Source: Deinococcus humi
GTDB lineage: Bacteria > Deinococcota > Deinococci > Deinococcales > Deinococcaceae
Reading direction: 5' to 3'
NCBI RefSeq assembly: GCF_014201875.1
Contig: NZ_JACHFL010000003.1
Coordinates: forward strand, 372,001-436,000
Length of the DNA: 64,000 bases
This document shows positions 45,336-60,140 of the stretch, in pieces. Each line of letters starts with the position of its first letter. Positions within the stretch are counted from its first letter, which is position 1. The notes below the pieces were generated by a model, which was not told the DNA's origin, searched no databases, and saw nothing but the letters and a program-made list of their open reading frames with translations. Made by a program: the position numbers and the translations under genes.

Positions 45336-48300
45336 ATGACCCTCAACTGGCGTGACCTGACCTCGCGGCGGCGGGCGCGGGTGCCAGCGGTTCGCGGCGC
45401 GCTGCCCCGGCCCCGCCTGCAAACGGTAATGGACGCGGCGCGCGTGCTGTTGCTGGTAGCCCCGGCTGGCTACGGCAAGACCACCGCGCTGGCCGCGAGC
45501 CTGGCGAGCGGAACGCACGCGTGGCTGACCCTGGACGCCGACGACGCCGATCCACAGGTGCTGGCCGCTGGGCTGGCGCTGGCCGCCGAGAGCCTGCCGG
45601 GGGGCGCGGTGGTGGCCGAAATGCTGGATGCCGGAGCCGCTCCCCGCCGCGTTGCGGCCCGCGTGGCTGATCTGCTGGACGCCTGCGGCGGCCTGCTGGT
45701 GCTGGACGAGGCGCAGCATCTGGGTGGCGAGACAGGGAGCGGCGGGACGACGGGAGATGTGCTCCGCGAGTTGCTGGGCGGAGGCCTCCCGGGCACCACC
45801 GCCGGGCGACTGGCGCTACTGTCACGCGTGCCACTGGCCCTCCCCGAACTGGCCCGGCTGGACGCGGCGGGCGAGGTCACCCGACTGGGCACCCCGGAAC
45901 TCGCCTTCACCCGGCAGGAAGTGGGCGAGCTGCTGCGCGCCGGAGGCCTCGATCCCACCGACGCGGAGGTGCGGCTGGCCCACACGGTCACCGAGGGCTG
46001 GCCCATCGCGGTGCGCTTTCTGGCGCAGGCGGCGGTGCAGGGCCGGGTTCAACTGGCCGATTTGGCCGATCTGGACGGCGGCGAGGCGCAGCTGGGGACC
46101 CTCTTTTCCTATCTGGCTTCCGAGGTGCTGGGGCCGCTGGATTCCGCCCTGCGCGCGGTGCTGACGCGCGGCAGCCTCTTTGAGGAGCTGACCGCCGAGC
46201 TGGCCCGTGAGGTCCTGGGCGAGCCCGACGGCGCGGCGCTGCTGGAGGCGCTGGCGAAGGGCGGCACTTTCCTGACCCGCTCGGAGCAGCTGACCGGTTC
46301 AGAGGGTGTGGTCTACCGCGCCCATCCGCTGCTGCGCGCCCATCTGCGCGGCGGACTGACTGGCGCCGAGATTCAAGCGCTGGCCGCGCGCGGGGCGGCG
46401 TATTTCGAGCGCACCGGACGGCCCCGTCGGGCGCTGGCGGCGAACCTGCTGTCAGGAGACGTGGCGCGGGCAGCGGCGCTGCTCTCGGTGCACGGCGCGG
46501 GCTGGCTGGCGCAGGGTCGGGCCGGGCTGATCGAGCGCAGCCTGGGGCGCCTGCCCCGCGCGGTTTGGACCCCCGAACTACACGCGCTGGCCGGGGACGC
46601 CCTACGTCTCTCTTCCCGTTACGGCGAAGCCCTGGCCGAGTACGAACAGGCCACGTCCCTGCTGCGAGCGCTGGGACAGGTGCAGGTGGCGCTGGACACT
46701 GTGCAGCCGGACGCCGCCTGGGACGCGCTGACGCTGGCGGACTCGCTTGCTCCGGGCCTGCCACTCGTGCAACGCATGCGCGCCGAGAACCTGCTCAACG
46801 CTGGGCGATTGCCTGAAGCGCTGGCACTGGCTCCGGATTTGCGCGACGGCGCACGCGCGGCCCTGCGTTCCGGCGATCTGCAGCGGGCGCTGGAACTGGC
46901 GCTGGCGGCGGCCCGTGGCGAGGCGGGCGGCGCGCGGGCGGCCCAGAACCACCGCGAGGGCCTGCTGCTGGCGGCGTTCGTGTACGCGCTGCGCGGCGAA
47001 AGCGCTCTGGCCGCCGAACACGCCCGTGCCGGTCTGGCCGAGGGCGAGCGTCTGGAAAGCCCTTTCGTGCGTTCGCTGGCGCTGGCGCGACTGGGGCACG
47101 CCCACATGGCAGCGGGAGACCTGGACGCTGCGCGGGCCTCCTACGATCACGCGCTCAGCCTGGCCCAACCCATCTCGGGGCGGCTGCGCGTCGAGCCGCT
47201 GATGGGTCTGGCGGCGCTGGCAGGCCGGGCCGGAGACGCGGCGCGGGCGGCGGCGCTGAAGACCGAGGCACTCTCCCAGACGGGGGGCGACGGCTATATG
47301 GCTGGACTGCTGCATCTGGCGGCGGCCCTGGGTAATCAGGTGGCGGGCGCCGCAGACGGGACCGGTCTGGATGCAGCCAGTGCAGCATTCCAAACCTGCG
47401 GCGACGCCTTCGGACTGGCCTGCGTCGCGCTGGCACGATTTGCAGCTGAGAGCGGCGAGGCGGAAACTGCGGCCCAGGCGGCGGCAACCTACCCTTTCCT
47501 GCTGGCCCGGCGCGGCCTGTTCTCACCCGTGGATAGCGCGTCCGGTCGAGCGCGTCTGCTGGCACGGCTGGCGCAGGCGCAGCCTGAATATCAAACTGCC
47601 CTGACCCCCATCGCCCACGCGCTGGGCTACCCAGCACTCCCCCACCTCGATCAGACGCCGGGCTTCAACGTCCGGATCGCCGTGCTGGCCCGCGTGTCGG
47701 TCACACGCAGCCACGAGACTCGGGTGCGCGAGTGGGGCAGGGCGAGGGCGCGTGATCTGCTCTCGCTCCTCGCGGTTCATGACGGCGGTCTGGCGCGCGA
47801 GGCTGCCCAGGAGGCGCTGTTTGCCGGGGCCGATCCCGGCGTGGGCGAGCGCAACTTCCGCGTCACCCTGCACGCGCTGGGGCAGGTGCTGGAGGAGGGC
47901 GCAGCCAGCGGGGTGTTTCTGGAACGCGGCGACTGGATTCGCCTGCGGCCTGGCCCCGATCTGCACGTCGATCTGCAGGCCGCCCGCACGCTGCTGGACA
48001 CCCAGCCCGGAGAGGCCGGACGCCTGGACGGGCTGCTGGCCCTGCCGAGCCGGGTGGCCGACTCCGACCTGAATGACGTGCAGAACGAGGCTCAGCGTTA
48101 CGCAGCCCGGCTGCCCGACGCCCTGGCCGCCGAGGCGGAATTTGCCCTGAATGTCGGAGAGATCGGGAATGCCATTCGTGCCGCCGAACGAGCCCTGGCC
48201 CTGGACGCGGCCCACGAGAGCGCCGCCCACGCCCTGATGCGTGCCTGGCACGCGCGCGGCAACGCTGCCGCCGCGCGCCGCGTCTACGAACAACTCCGCA

Positions 48301-48404
48301 GCGCCCTGGACGAGCTGGACCTGGAACCGCTGGCGCAGACGCGGGCACTGGGGGAACGGAGCCGGGAGTCAGCCATGCGTGTCAGCGAGGAGCTGACTGG
48401 CTAG
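45336..48404 (+). CDS. Large STAND-type ATPase regulator with wHTH and BTAD domains
   Basis: 1022 residues. N-terminal P-loop NTPase of the MalT/STAND type: Walker [10 protein letters not shown] (K48), Walker [11 protein letters not shown]. The middle 400-720 is helical-repeat (TPR-like), alanine-rich. At about 770-850 a winged helix resembles the SARP/BTAD DNA-binding unit ([15 protein letters not shown] and [18 protein letters not shown]), followed by a bacterial transcriptional activator domain with helical repeats at 890-1000. Unlike MalT, the DNA-binding unit is not of LuxR type. Its target is unknown; adjacency to the import operon suggests a link. TAGCAT lies six bases before the ATG. 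Confidence 0.85.
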   Translation: MTLNWRDLTSRRRARVPAVRGALPRPRLQTVMDAARVLLLVAPAGYGKTTALAASLASGTHAWLTLDADDADPQVLAAGLALAAESLPGGAVVAEMLDAGAAPRRVAARVADLLDACGGLLVLDEAQHLGGETGSGGTTGDVLRELLGGGLPGTTAGRLALLSRVPLALPELARLDAAGEVTRLGTPELAFTRQEVGELLRAGGLDPTDAEVRLAHTVTEGWPIAVRFLAQAAVQGRVQLADLADLDGGEAQLGTLFSYLASEVLGPLDSALRAVLTRGSLFEELTAELAREVLGEPDGAALLEALAKGGTFLTRSEQLTGSEGVVYRAHPLLRAHLRGGLTGAEIQALAARGAAYFERTGRPRRALAANLLSGDVARAAALLSVHGAGWLAQGRAGLIERSLGRLPRAVWTPELHALAGDALRLSSRYGEALAEYEQATSLLRALGQVQVALDTVQPDAAWDALTLADSLAPGLPLVQRMRAENLLNAGRLPEALALAPDLRDGARAALRSGDLQRALELALAAARGEAGGARAAQNHREGLLLAAFVYALRGESALAAEHARAGLAEGERLESPFVRSLALARLGHAHMAAGDLDAARASYDHALSLAQPISGRLRVEPLMGLAALAGRAGDAARAAALKTEALSQTGGDGYMAGLLHLAAALGNQVAGAADGTGLDAASAAFQTCGDAFGLACVALARFAAESGEAETAAQAAATYPFLLARRGLFSPVDSASGRARLLARLAQAQPEYQTALTPIAHALGYPALPHLDQTPGFNVRIAVLARVSVTRSHETRVREWGRARARDLLSLLAVHDGGLAREAAQEALFAGADPGVGERNFRVTLHALGQVLEEGAASGVFLERGDWIRLRPGPDLHVDLQAARTLLDTQPGEAGRLDGLLALPSRVADSDLNDVQNEAQRYAARLPDALAAEAEFALNVGEIGNAIRAAERALALDAAHESAAHALMRAWHARGNAAAARRVYEQLRSALDELDLEPLAQTRALGERSRESAMRVSEELTG

Positions 48405-48542
48405 AAAGCCCTTGCCCCGGCCCACAGTCAGGGGCCGTAAGCTCCCATCACTTTAGAAGCAACGGGCAGTTATCGTTTCCCGCACAGCCTAGCCTCTGGA
48501 TTCCGAACGCCCCAGTAACGCCCCTGGCCTACACTCCGGGCC

Positions 48543-49313
48543 ATGACAACCTCATCGGAACACAGAACGGCGCTGATCACGGGCGGCACGGGCGGCATCG
48601 GCCTCGCCGTCGCGCGCCGGTTTCGGGATGATGGCCTGCGGGTGGCCGTTCTCGATCTGGATCGGCCTGAAAGCCGGGAGATCGCTGCCCAGCACGACCT
48701 GACGTTCATCGGGGCGGATCTGGGTCGGCGTGAGGACTGCCGCCGCGCCGTGGATGAGACAGTGGCCACGCTGGGCCGGCTGGACGTCCTGGTCAACAAC
48801 GCGGGCTTCCAGCACATCGCCCCGGTGGCCGACTTCCCCGAGGACACCTGGGACGCCATGCTGCGCGTGATGCTGACCGCACCGTTCCTGCTGTCCAAAT
48901 ACGCCTGGCCCTACCTGACGAGTGGCGGTCAGGGCCGCATCATCAACATCTCCAGCATTCACGGCCACGTCGCCAGCCCGTTTAAAAGCGCGTATGTCAG
49001 TGCCAAGCACGGGCTCATTGGCCTGACGCGCACGGCGGCGCTGGAGGCAGGCGAGCAGGGCCTGACCGTCAATGCCATCTGCCCCGGCTACGTGCGGACA
49101 CCGCTGGTCACGGGCCAGATGGCCGATCAGGCACGCACGCGCGGCATCAGTATCGAGGAGGTTGAGGGCCGGGTGATGCTGGAGGGTGCGGCCATCAAGC
49201 GATTGCTGAATCCCGAGGACATCGCCGCTCTGGCCAGCTATGTCGCCAGCCCTGCCGCCTGGGGCATGACGGGAGCGGTGCTGGACATTGACCTGGGCTG
49301 GACCGCCCGGTAG
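48543..49313 (+). CDS. Short-chain dehydrogenase, 3-hydroxybutyrate dehydrogenase-like
   Basis: 256 residues. Rossmann motif [12 protein letters not shown] at 85-88, catalytic Ser in NISSIH and YVSAK (Y151, K155). The segment [16 protein letters not shown] and the C-terminal DIDLGWTAR, resembling the D/L-beta-hydroxybutyrate dehydrogenase group (QxxWTAR-type ending), suggest NAD-linked oxidation of 3-hydroxybutyrate or a related hydroxy acid. TACACT lies seven bases before the ATG. Confidence 0.87.
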   Translation: MTTSSEHRTALITGGTGGIGLAVARRFRDDGLRVAVLDLDRPESREIAAQHDLTFIGADLGRREDCRRAVDETVATLGRLDVLVNNAGFQHIAPVADFPEDTWDAMLRVMLTAPFLLSKYAWPYLTSGGQGRIINISSIHGHVASPFKSAYVSAKHGLIGLTRTAALEAGEQGLTVNAICPGYVRTPLVTGQMADQARTRGISIEEVEGRVMLEGAAIKRLLNPEDIAALASYVASPAAWGMTGAVLDIDLGWTAR

Positions 49314-49455
49314 GCAGAGGCCCGGATGTCGGCCTGCACCCAGGTCCCCTGGCTCATGGCCTGAGCTGTTAGCGACGCAGTCACCCGGTGTCGCCGCAGC
49401 ACAGACGGACAACAAATGGCTGCCGGCAGACACAGTCGCAGGCCGACAGCCGCCT

Positions 49456-49947
49456 CTACTTCGGCTGGCTGCTCAGCACGATCACGTACGCCGTGCCGCG
49501 CGAACCCCGCACCAGGCTTACCCCGGCGTGGGTGTAGCGCCGCTCGGTCATCCAGTAACAATGGACCGGACTGCTCAGCCACCAGAGCATGGCAGCCTCT
49601 GTATTGAGGCCCGAACCCATGTACACGATCTCGGTAACGCTGGTGGCGTGAACACCGGTGCTGGCCGCCCGGACGCGGGGGGTGCTGCCGTTTTGCCCGC
49701 TGTGGGTCACGCGCCCGGAAGCGCTCATGTATCCGGCCTGCAGGCGGGCAGCCTGGGCGTGGGGGGCGCTAAAGCTCAAGGCACCCGCCACGGGACGTCG
49801 CCCGCTGCCCGGACAGCTCACGCCCTGCGCCCTGACCTGATTCAGCCGGGCCAGCAGTTGCGCTTCGGGGCTGGCCTGGGCCTGGGTGGCGGACGTGGCC
49901 AGCAGGGGTGTCAGGGCGGCGACGAGCAGCAACGCGCGTTTGACCAT
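49456..49947 (-). CDS. Secreted CAP-domain protein
   Basis: 163 residues with a signal peptide ([20 protein letters not shown]). The CAP (SCP/PR-1) domain shows the [12 protein letters not shown] helix, THSGQ in place of the usual H-x-x-N, and the [11 protein letters not shown] helix with the conserved SPxH. A cysteine before the domain core and the one in VHCYW may form a disulfide. Function of bacterial CAP proteins is mostly unknown. TATGCT six bases before the ATG at 49947 chooses that start over an upstream one. Confidence 0.85.
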   Translation of the reverse strand: MVKRALLLVAALTPLLATSATQAQASPEAQLLARLNQVRAQGVSCPGSGRRPVAGALSFSAPHAQAARLQAGYMSASGRVTHSGQNGSTPRVRAASTGVHATSVTEIVYMGSGLNTEAAMLWWLSSPVHCYWMTERRYTHAGVSLVRGSRGTAYVIVLSSQPK

Positions 49948-50018
49948 CTGCGGAGCATATCGCAACAGGAATCCGGCTCACCGCTTGCAGGGTGAGCCGG
50001 ATGGCTAGGGCTGGAGGA

Positions 50019-52067
<2,049 letters not shown>

Positions 52068-52136
52068 GGCCCGAGTATAGACAGTGGTTTAACCCTGCCT
52101 GCACAGAAGCGGGTAGTGCGTCCAGTCATCGCGACC

Positions 52137-53318
52137 TCATGTGCGTCCCGGGGCGGCAGCACTCTTTTCCGGCTTTTTCCTGTCCAGCAGCGGCGCAAGC
52201 TGTGCATCGAAGCGTGACAGCACCGGCCCCAGGATGGCAGTCAGCAGAACGTAAACGGCGGCCAGCGGGCCCAGGCTGGGGGCCAGGCTCAGCCCCAGCC
52301 CAGCGATCAGAATGCTGAACTCGCCGCGCGGAATCAGGGTGGTTCCGGCGCGAAAGCGTCCGCGAATCTGCACGCCTGCGCGGGCTGCGCCGATCCAGCC
52401 CACCGCGAATTTGGTGGCCCCGGTGACAACGGTCAGAAGGAGGGCAGGCAGCAGCACACCCGGCACCTCGGACAGATTCAGCTGCAAGCCGAAGAACACG
52501 AAGAACACGGCGGCAAACAGATCGCGCAGCGGCTCGACCTGTCGCCGCGCCCGCTCAGCCACCTCACCAGACAGAGCGATACCCACCAGAAACGCGCCGA
52601 TGGCCGCGCTGACCTTGAGTTGATCCGCCACGCCCGCCACCACCAGCACCAGGCCCAGTACGCCCAGCAGCAGGGCTTCATCGCTGGGAACATTCATCAC
52701 GCGGCTCAGAACATGGCCGTAACGCAGCGCCAGAAAGAAGGCCAGCCCGAAAGCCGCCAGCGCCACCAGCAGGTTCACACCCACCGCCACCAGTGTCCCG
52801 CCGATCAGCAGCGCGGCCACCACCGGCAGGTAGGCGGCCATCACCACGTCCTCGATCACGCAGACGGCCAGGATCAGCGGGGTCTCGCGATTGCCCAGCC
52901 GCCCGAAGTCGCGCAGGATCTTGCTGGCGATTCCGCTGGAGGTCAGGTAGGTCACGCCGCCCAGTAACACGGCGGCCAAGGGTGTGAACCCCAGCAGGAC
53001 ACCCGCGATCAGACCCGGCGTGAAATTGAGGGCCAAATCAATGAGGCCGATCTGGCCATTGGCCTTGAGGTTGCCGCTAAGCTCCTCGCTGGTGTATTCC
53101 AGCCCCAGCGTAAAGAGCAGCAGCACCGCTCCGATCTCCGCGCCGGTGTGGATGAATTCTTCGGGTGCGTTGCCCAGTGACATGAACGCACCTAGAGCGA
53201 TCCCCGCGAGCAGATATAGCGGGATGGGCGTGATGCCCAGCCGCCCGGCAGCGCGGCCCACCAGGGCCAGCAACATGATCACGCCGCCCAGTTCCAGAAA
53301 AAGTTGGCCGAGTTCCAC
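52137..53318 (-). CDS. CPA2-family cation/proton antiporter, KhtU-like
   Basis: 393 residues with about twelve hydrophobic segments. The conserved family sections are LLLFTLGLEYTSEEL, LGGVTYLTSSGIASKILRDFGRL and the VVMAAYLPVVAAL helix; FFGLQLNLSEVP and TTLIPRGEFSILIAGLGL follow. No C-terminal RCK domain is fused; the regulatory subunit is the separate gene just upstream. The start is a GTG after GGGAGGTGAG. Export of K+ in exchange for H+ is the likely role by pairing with a KhtT-type protein. Confidence 0.88.
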   Translation of the reverse strand: MELGQLFLELGGVIMLLALVGRAAGRLGITPIPLYLLAGIALGAFMSLGNAPEEFIHTGAEIGAVLLLFTLGLEYTSEELSGNLKANGQIGLIDLALNFTPGLIAGVLLGFTPLAAVLLGGVTYLTSSGIASKILRDFGRLGNRETPLILAVCVIEDVVMAAYLPVVAALLIGGTLVAVGVNLLVALAAFGLAFFLALRYGHVLSRVMNVPSDEALLLGVLGLVLVVAGVADQLKVSAAIGAFLVGIALSGEVAERARRQVEPLRDLFAAVFFVFFGLQLNLSEVPGVLLPALLLTVVTGATKFAVGWIGAARAGVQIRGRFRAGTTLIPRGEFSILIAGLGLSLAPSLGPLAAVYVLLTAILGPVLSRFDAQLAPLLDRKKPEKSAAAPGRT

Positions 53319-53350
53319 GTCTCACCTCCCAGGGTGTCCAGGAGGCTGAT

Positions 53351-53866
53351 TTACAGGGTCTTGACCAATTCCTTCTCGTCCTGCTCTCCGTTCAGCAGCC
53401 GGGCCGCGCGCACCACCCCGCCAGCTGTGCCGACCACCACCACCGTGTCCCCGGCGCGCAGGATGAACTCCGGCCCCGGCGCAGGAATGGCTCCGCCGCC
53501 ACGGATGATCGCCACGATGCTGGCCCCGGTGCGCGTGCGCAACATGGTGCTGCCCAGCGGCTGGCCGTCAAACGGCGTTGTGGCCGCCAGCGGCAGCCAG
53601 TCCATCGCCAGACCCTCGATATCCTGCATGCTCTGGGCCAGACGGCGGGTCACAGTGCTGCCACCCATCAGGTCCGAGACCACTTCCGCCTCGTCCTCAG
53701 CCAGCACGATGCTCTGGGCACAGGCGTCGGGATCTTCTTTCAGGGAGACGAACAGCTCACGGCGGCCGTCGCGGTGCGTGATCACACCCACGCGTTTGCC
53801 GAAGCGCCCGTCGAAGTCATAGCGCACGCCCACGCCGGGCAAGGGGGTTTCGTCCAGCTTCACCAT
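53351..53866 (-). CDS. KhtT-like regulatory subunit with RCK-C domain
   Basis: 171 residues. The N-terminal half (KLDETPLPGVGVRYDF, HRDGRRELFV) matches the KhtT/YhaT N-domain, and the C-terminal TrkA_C (RCK-C) domain spans about 85-160, with GSTMLRTRTGASIVAIIRGGG and the FILRAGDTVVVVG strand. In Bacillus such proteins bind cyclic di-AMP and gate the antiporter. TATCCT six bases before the ATG fixes the start; an upstream ATG lies beyond this promoter. The antiporter GTG follows 32 bases after its stop. Confidence 0.9.
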   Translation of the reverse strand: MVKLDETPLPGVGVRYDFDGRFGKRVGVITHRDGRRELFVSLKEDPDACAQSIVLAEDEAEVVSDLMGGSTVTRRLAQSMQDIEGLAMDWLPLAATTPFDGQPLGSTMLRTRTGASIVAIIRGGGAIPAPGPEFILRAGDTVVVVGTAGGVVRAARLLNGEQDEKELVKTL

Positions 53867-53956
53867 GCCTTCAGGATAGGGCTTTACGGGGCGCTGGATT
53901 GAGGGACGGTACGGAGTGCCGTGGGGCCGCATGCCAAGCTGTGTCGTCCGCGCTTC

Positions 53957-54937
53957 TCAATAGCCCCGGTGGGTCACCCGGCCGCCCGACTCTTCAAGCC
54001 ACTCGGTCACCGCGCCCACCGCTGCCTTGACTCCTGGCGTGATGATCGGGCCACCGAACCTGGCCAGACGCACCAGATGGCTGCCGTCCTCGCGCGCCGT
54101 GATGCCGACCAGCACTTCTTGGGTCAGCTCGCCCTCGACGACGTGCGCCAGCGCCACCCAGCCGTCGCGGCGCAGGCTGGCATACAGGTCCAGCAGGATG
54201 ACGGTCCAGTCCCCCCCACGAGCCGTCCGCTTCTGAAAGGGCTGGCCGGGGGTAGCGGGCGTAAACTCTGCGGGCAGGGTCAGAATGGCGTGTGGCACTT
54301 GTTCAGGGTCCTCCGGATAGGGACGGACGTCGCCGTGGGGAACGTCCGGGTGGGCGGTGGGCGTGAAGCGGGCGTGCTGGGCGCTGAGGCCCAGATCCCG
54401 CCACTTGAGGGCGTACTTGGTTTCCAGCGCGGCGGGCGGCGGCCCGGTCAACTCCACATGCATCACGCCGCTGTCCCGCGCGGCCTGACACGCGAAGTCG
54501 AAATACTCGTCGTGATCGGTGGTCAGCAGCACCGCGCCGCCGGGCTTGAGACGTGAGGCGGCCAGCTGGAAGAAGGGCGCGCGCAGCAGGCGGTGCTCCA
54601 GGTGGCCTGCCTTGGGCCAGGGATCGGGAAAGTTGACGACGATGGTGTCCAGGCCACCCCGCGGCACCACCTCGCGCAGCAGCACGTCGGCGGGCAGCTT
54701 GGTCAGGATGGCGTTGTTTAGGCCCGCGCTCTTCAGGCGACGCTGGGCCTTGAGGAGCGAGACGCCCGACAGTTCCACCCCCAGGTAATTCGGCGGCTCA
54801 GCGAACATAGCGGCGTGGTGCGGCCAGAAACGCCCATCCCCAAACCCGATCTCAAGTACCCAGGGACGCCCGGCAGTCTGCGGGTACAGGCGGGGGGTCG
54901 CGTCAGGAAAATGAAAGTCGCTGAGGGAAAAGATCAT
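53957..54937 (-). CDS. trmB: tRNA (guanine-N7)-methyltransferase, long form
   Basis: 326 residues. SAM-binding EIGFGDGRF and the invariant FPDPWPK (103-109) define TrmB, which methylates G46 of tRNA. The catalytic domain occupies about 1-205; a further 120-residue C-terminal domain follows, as in thermophile and Deinococcus/Thermus enzymes, while E. coli TrmB lacks it. The ATG overlaps the stop of the GidA-related gene by four bases, so both are made together and may both act on tRNA or be regulated as one. Confidence 0.92.
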   Translation of the reverse strand: MIFSLSDFHFPDATPRLYPQTAGRPWVLEIGFGDGRFWPHHAAMFAEPPNYLGVELSGVSLLKAQRRLKSAGLNNAILTKLPADVLLREVVPRGGLDTIVVNFPDPWPKAGHLEHRLLRAPFFQLAASRLKPGGAVLLTTDHDEYFDFACQAARDSGVMHVELTGPPPAALETKYALKWRDLGLSAQHARFTPTAHPDVPHGDVRPYPEDPEQVPHAILTLPAEFTPATPGQPFQKRTARGGDWTVILLDLYASLRRDGWVALAHVVEGELTQEVLVGITAREDGSHLVRLARFGGPIITPGVKAAVGAVTEWLEESGGRVTHRGY

Positions 54938-55686
54938 GGAATCACCACGCCCATATCCAGCAGTTCGGCGGCAAGGCGGGCGGCGTCCTGCAGCACACTG
55001 TGATACGAGCAGTCGCCGGGCCGCACCCGGCCCACGGCGCGCACGCGGTCAAAGCGGGTCAGGCGAAAGCCGTCCAGCTCACCGGGCGCGGGCGTCAGGA
55101 AGCGTACATCGTAGGGCGGCGCACCCTCCACCGCCGCCGCCGTGGCCTCCGCACCGACTAAAAACACGCCCGAGCGGGCCAGATCGTCGGCCAGAAAGTC
55201 GTAGGCCACCTCGGACAGTCGCCCGGCCTCCTCCATGCTGTCGCCGATCAGCAGGCGGCCTTTGAGGAAGGCGCCCACGGCCAGAATGACCTGACCGGCG
55301 TGTAGTTCTGGTCCCTCCCAGGTGGACAGCACGACATCGGCCTCACGCTCGTCCAGTTCGGTCACTGTGCTCTGCAGCAGGTGAATGCCAGCTGTGCCCT
55401 CGATCTGCGCCTTGAGCTGGCGGTGAAAGCTCCAGCCGTCAGTATCGGGCGCGAGGCGGTCGCGGATTTCAGCAAAGACACTTCCAGCCGGAAAATCAGC
55501 GCCGTCAATCGTCGGCGCGTACAGGTTGCCCAGGTGGTCCAGGGCCTGCGAAACCAGCAGCACGTCCGCGCCCGCCTGGGCCAGCCGCCACGCCAGCTCG
55601 GTTCCGGCCAGGCCTGCGCCCACCACCGCCACGTCATACAGGTGTCCCGGCTGCGGCTGGCTGCGGGGGGTATGGGGTCCAAACAT
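54934..55686 (-). CDS. Small FAD protein related to MnmG/GidA
   Basis: 250 residues. The FAD dinucleotide fold opens with DVAVVGAGLAGTELA (GxGxxG at 23-28) and a second nucleotide-contact segment ILAVGAFLKGRLLIGD resembles the corresponding MnmG/TrmFO strand. The length is about a third of MnmG; Thermus has a solved GidA-related protein of the same size. No C-terminal tRNA-binding domain is present. Activity is unknown; coupling with trmB hints at a tRNA link. TACACT lies ten bases before the ATG. Confidence 0.82.
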   Translation of the reverse strand: MFGPHTPRSQPQPGHLYDVAVVGAGLAGTELAWRLAQAGADVLLVSQALDHLGNLYAPTIDGADFPAGSVFAEIRDRLAPDTDGWSFHRQLKAQIEGTAGIHLLQSTVTELDEREADVVLSTWEGPELHAGQVILAVGAFLKGRLLIGDSMEEAGRLSEVAYDFLADDLARSGVFLVGAEATAAAVEGAPPYDVRFLTPAPGELDGFRLTRFDRVRAVGRVRPGDCSYHSVLQDAARLAAELLDMGVVIP

Positions 55687-55789
55687 CACGGGACGGAGTG
55701 TAGCAACTGGGCTGCGGCACCGGCGAGAACACCAATGGCATGACACCCGGCCTCCAGCTACGCCCGCCCCGCGCTACAGTGGCCCCACT

Positions 55790-56344
55790 ATGTCCGAGTC
55801 CATCAGCATCAAGCAGACCATCGTGGTCCGGTCCCGCCCAGACGTGCTCTACCGCCTGGCGCTGGAACCGCGCCGCCGCGTCAAATGGGATCCCAATCTG
55901 GCCAAAGCAGAGTACGAGGGCGGCGAGAGCCGCCTGACCAACAACGCCCTGGTGCGCTTCAAATTTGCCCGCAAGCTGCTGGGTCTGAGTTTCACGGCCA
56001 AATACGGTCAGTTGCAGGCCCCGCAGCGTGGCGGCTGGGAAAGCGTGCGGCATGTGGGGCCGCTGGAAAAACTGACCCAGGGCTGGCAGTTCAAGCCCAT
56101 GCCGGGCGGCACCGAGGTCACGCTGACCGTGAACGGACGGATCCGCTACAAGTGGATCAGAACGCCCGTGGAGCGCGTCCTGAACAATATGGTGATCACC
56201 ACCCTGGTGCAGTTGCAACGCACCGTGGACGCCCAGGGCGCGCAGCTGATGGAGGACATGGGCCGCGAGATGCAGGAAAAACAGAAGGCAGAGGCCAAAG
56301 CGGCGAAGGAGGCTGCGAAAGCCGCCAAGCGCAAGAAGAAATAG
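55790..56344 (+). CDS. SRPBCC-fold protein with lysine-rich tail
   Basis: 184 residues. The START/polyketide-cyclase-like fold is visible from the starting strand SISIKQTIVVRSRPDVLYRLALEPRRRVKW through GWESVRHVGPLE and the long C-terminal helix RTPVERVLNNMVITTLVQLQRTV. The final 30 residues are almost only Lys, Ala and Glu (for example KAAKEAAKAAKRKKK), a flexible basic tail that could bind membrane or nucleic acid. Ligand unknown. TACAGT lies nine bases before the ATG. Confidence 0.78.
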   Translation: MSESISIKQTIVVRSRPDVLYRLALEPRRRVKWDPNLAKAEYEGGESRLTNNALVRFKFARKLLGLSFTAKYGQLQAPQRGGWESVRHVGPLEKLTQGWQFKPMPGGTEVTLTVNGRIRYKWIRTPVERVLNNMVITTLVQLQRTVDAQGAQLMEDMGREMQEKQKAEAKAAKEAAKAAKRKKK

Positions 56345-56708
56345 TGGCGGAAGACGGAGAGCCTCTGGCAACCTAGCGAGGTTTCAGATTCGCACTTCGA
56401 AAAGGGGTCTGACAGGTGCGAAGCGGACGGCTCTCCTCGTTCTGCGGAAGAGTCGCGTTTCTAGCAGCTGCCGATGGCTGACACTGCTGCCCAAGTGCCG
56501 ATCAACATAGGTTTTTCGGCAGAGTCCAGCATGGCGTGGCATAGCTTCAAGAGGAAGCTACCGTTCCCGCACTCGCTTCCGTACCAACGCGACCTGATCG
56601 GAGGGCATGGGCAGCTGTGCTGGCGAGACATTGTCGGCAATCCCAGTGAACGCGTCTGAAGTCGGCGTCGGCGGCGGGACGAATCATGCCCCACTTTCTC
56701 CCTGGCCG
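56345..56708. other. Gap with no supportable gene, possibly a decayed element
   Basis: About 360 bases, less GC-rich than the surroundings from 56390 to 56660. Two short frames on opposite strands (near 56461-56694 and 56474-56659) have atypical codons and no start signal. The stretch could be the remnant of an insertion sequence or gene, but no transposase motif or terminal repeats could be identified. No terminator was clear. Confidence 0.4.
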
Positions 56709-57017
56709 TTATTCGCCGTCCACCGAGAGCAATAACACACTCCCCTCTTTGGTGTCGAAGGCCGTCCAGGGTTCATCGCCTGTCACGCGGTAACCCTCTC
56801 CAGGGCGCAGGCGCACAAAATTGCTGAGGGGAAGATCGATCACCGCCTCGCCGCTCAAACAGATCAGCCAGCCGGTCACAGAGTCACCGACCACTTTGCC
56901 GTTTAAATTAATCACCCGCAGTTCGCCGCCGGGCAGACCCACCCATTGACCCGGCGCACTTTGCCCCAGACGGGTCAGGTGCAGGGCCTGGGGAACGGCA
57001 ACCTTCTCGCGGGCCAT
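56709..57017 (-). CDS. Small cupin-like protein downstream of topA
   Basis: 102 residues, mostly short beta strands: GGELRVINLNGKVVGDSVTGW, SGEAVIDLPLSNFVRLRPGEGYRV, with the last resembling the second cupin motif (G-E-x-x-V...P-G). The His ligands of metal cupins are absent, so a metal site is unlikely. Function unknown. The ATG follows the topA stop after four bases with AAGGGA as ribosome site, so it is cotranscribed with topA. Confidence 0.72.
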   Translation of the reverse strand: MAREKVAVPQALHLTRLGQSAPGQWVGLPGGELRVINLNGKVVGDSVTGWLICLSGEAVIDLPLSNFVRLRPGEGYRVTGDEPWTAFDTKEGSVLLLSVDGE

Positions 57018-57021
57018 TCCC

Positions 57022-59910
<2,889 letters not shown>

Positions 59911-60140
59911 AGGGGGCTACTCTCCTGGGGCGCTCTTTTCCGGGACGGCCAGATCCGGCGAGGTCACCGTAACCTGACATTTGAAAGGCAGGCCCGAGGG
60001 TAGCACGGCCTCTGAACTGCTTTCGGGAGATAGGGCGCAAAAGACACGTTGTCAACAGGGGCAGATGAGGCCCGTGACACTGGTTAGACCTGAGAGCCAC
60101 GGTGACACCTTAAATTTTTCTTCATGCTACGCTGCCGGTC

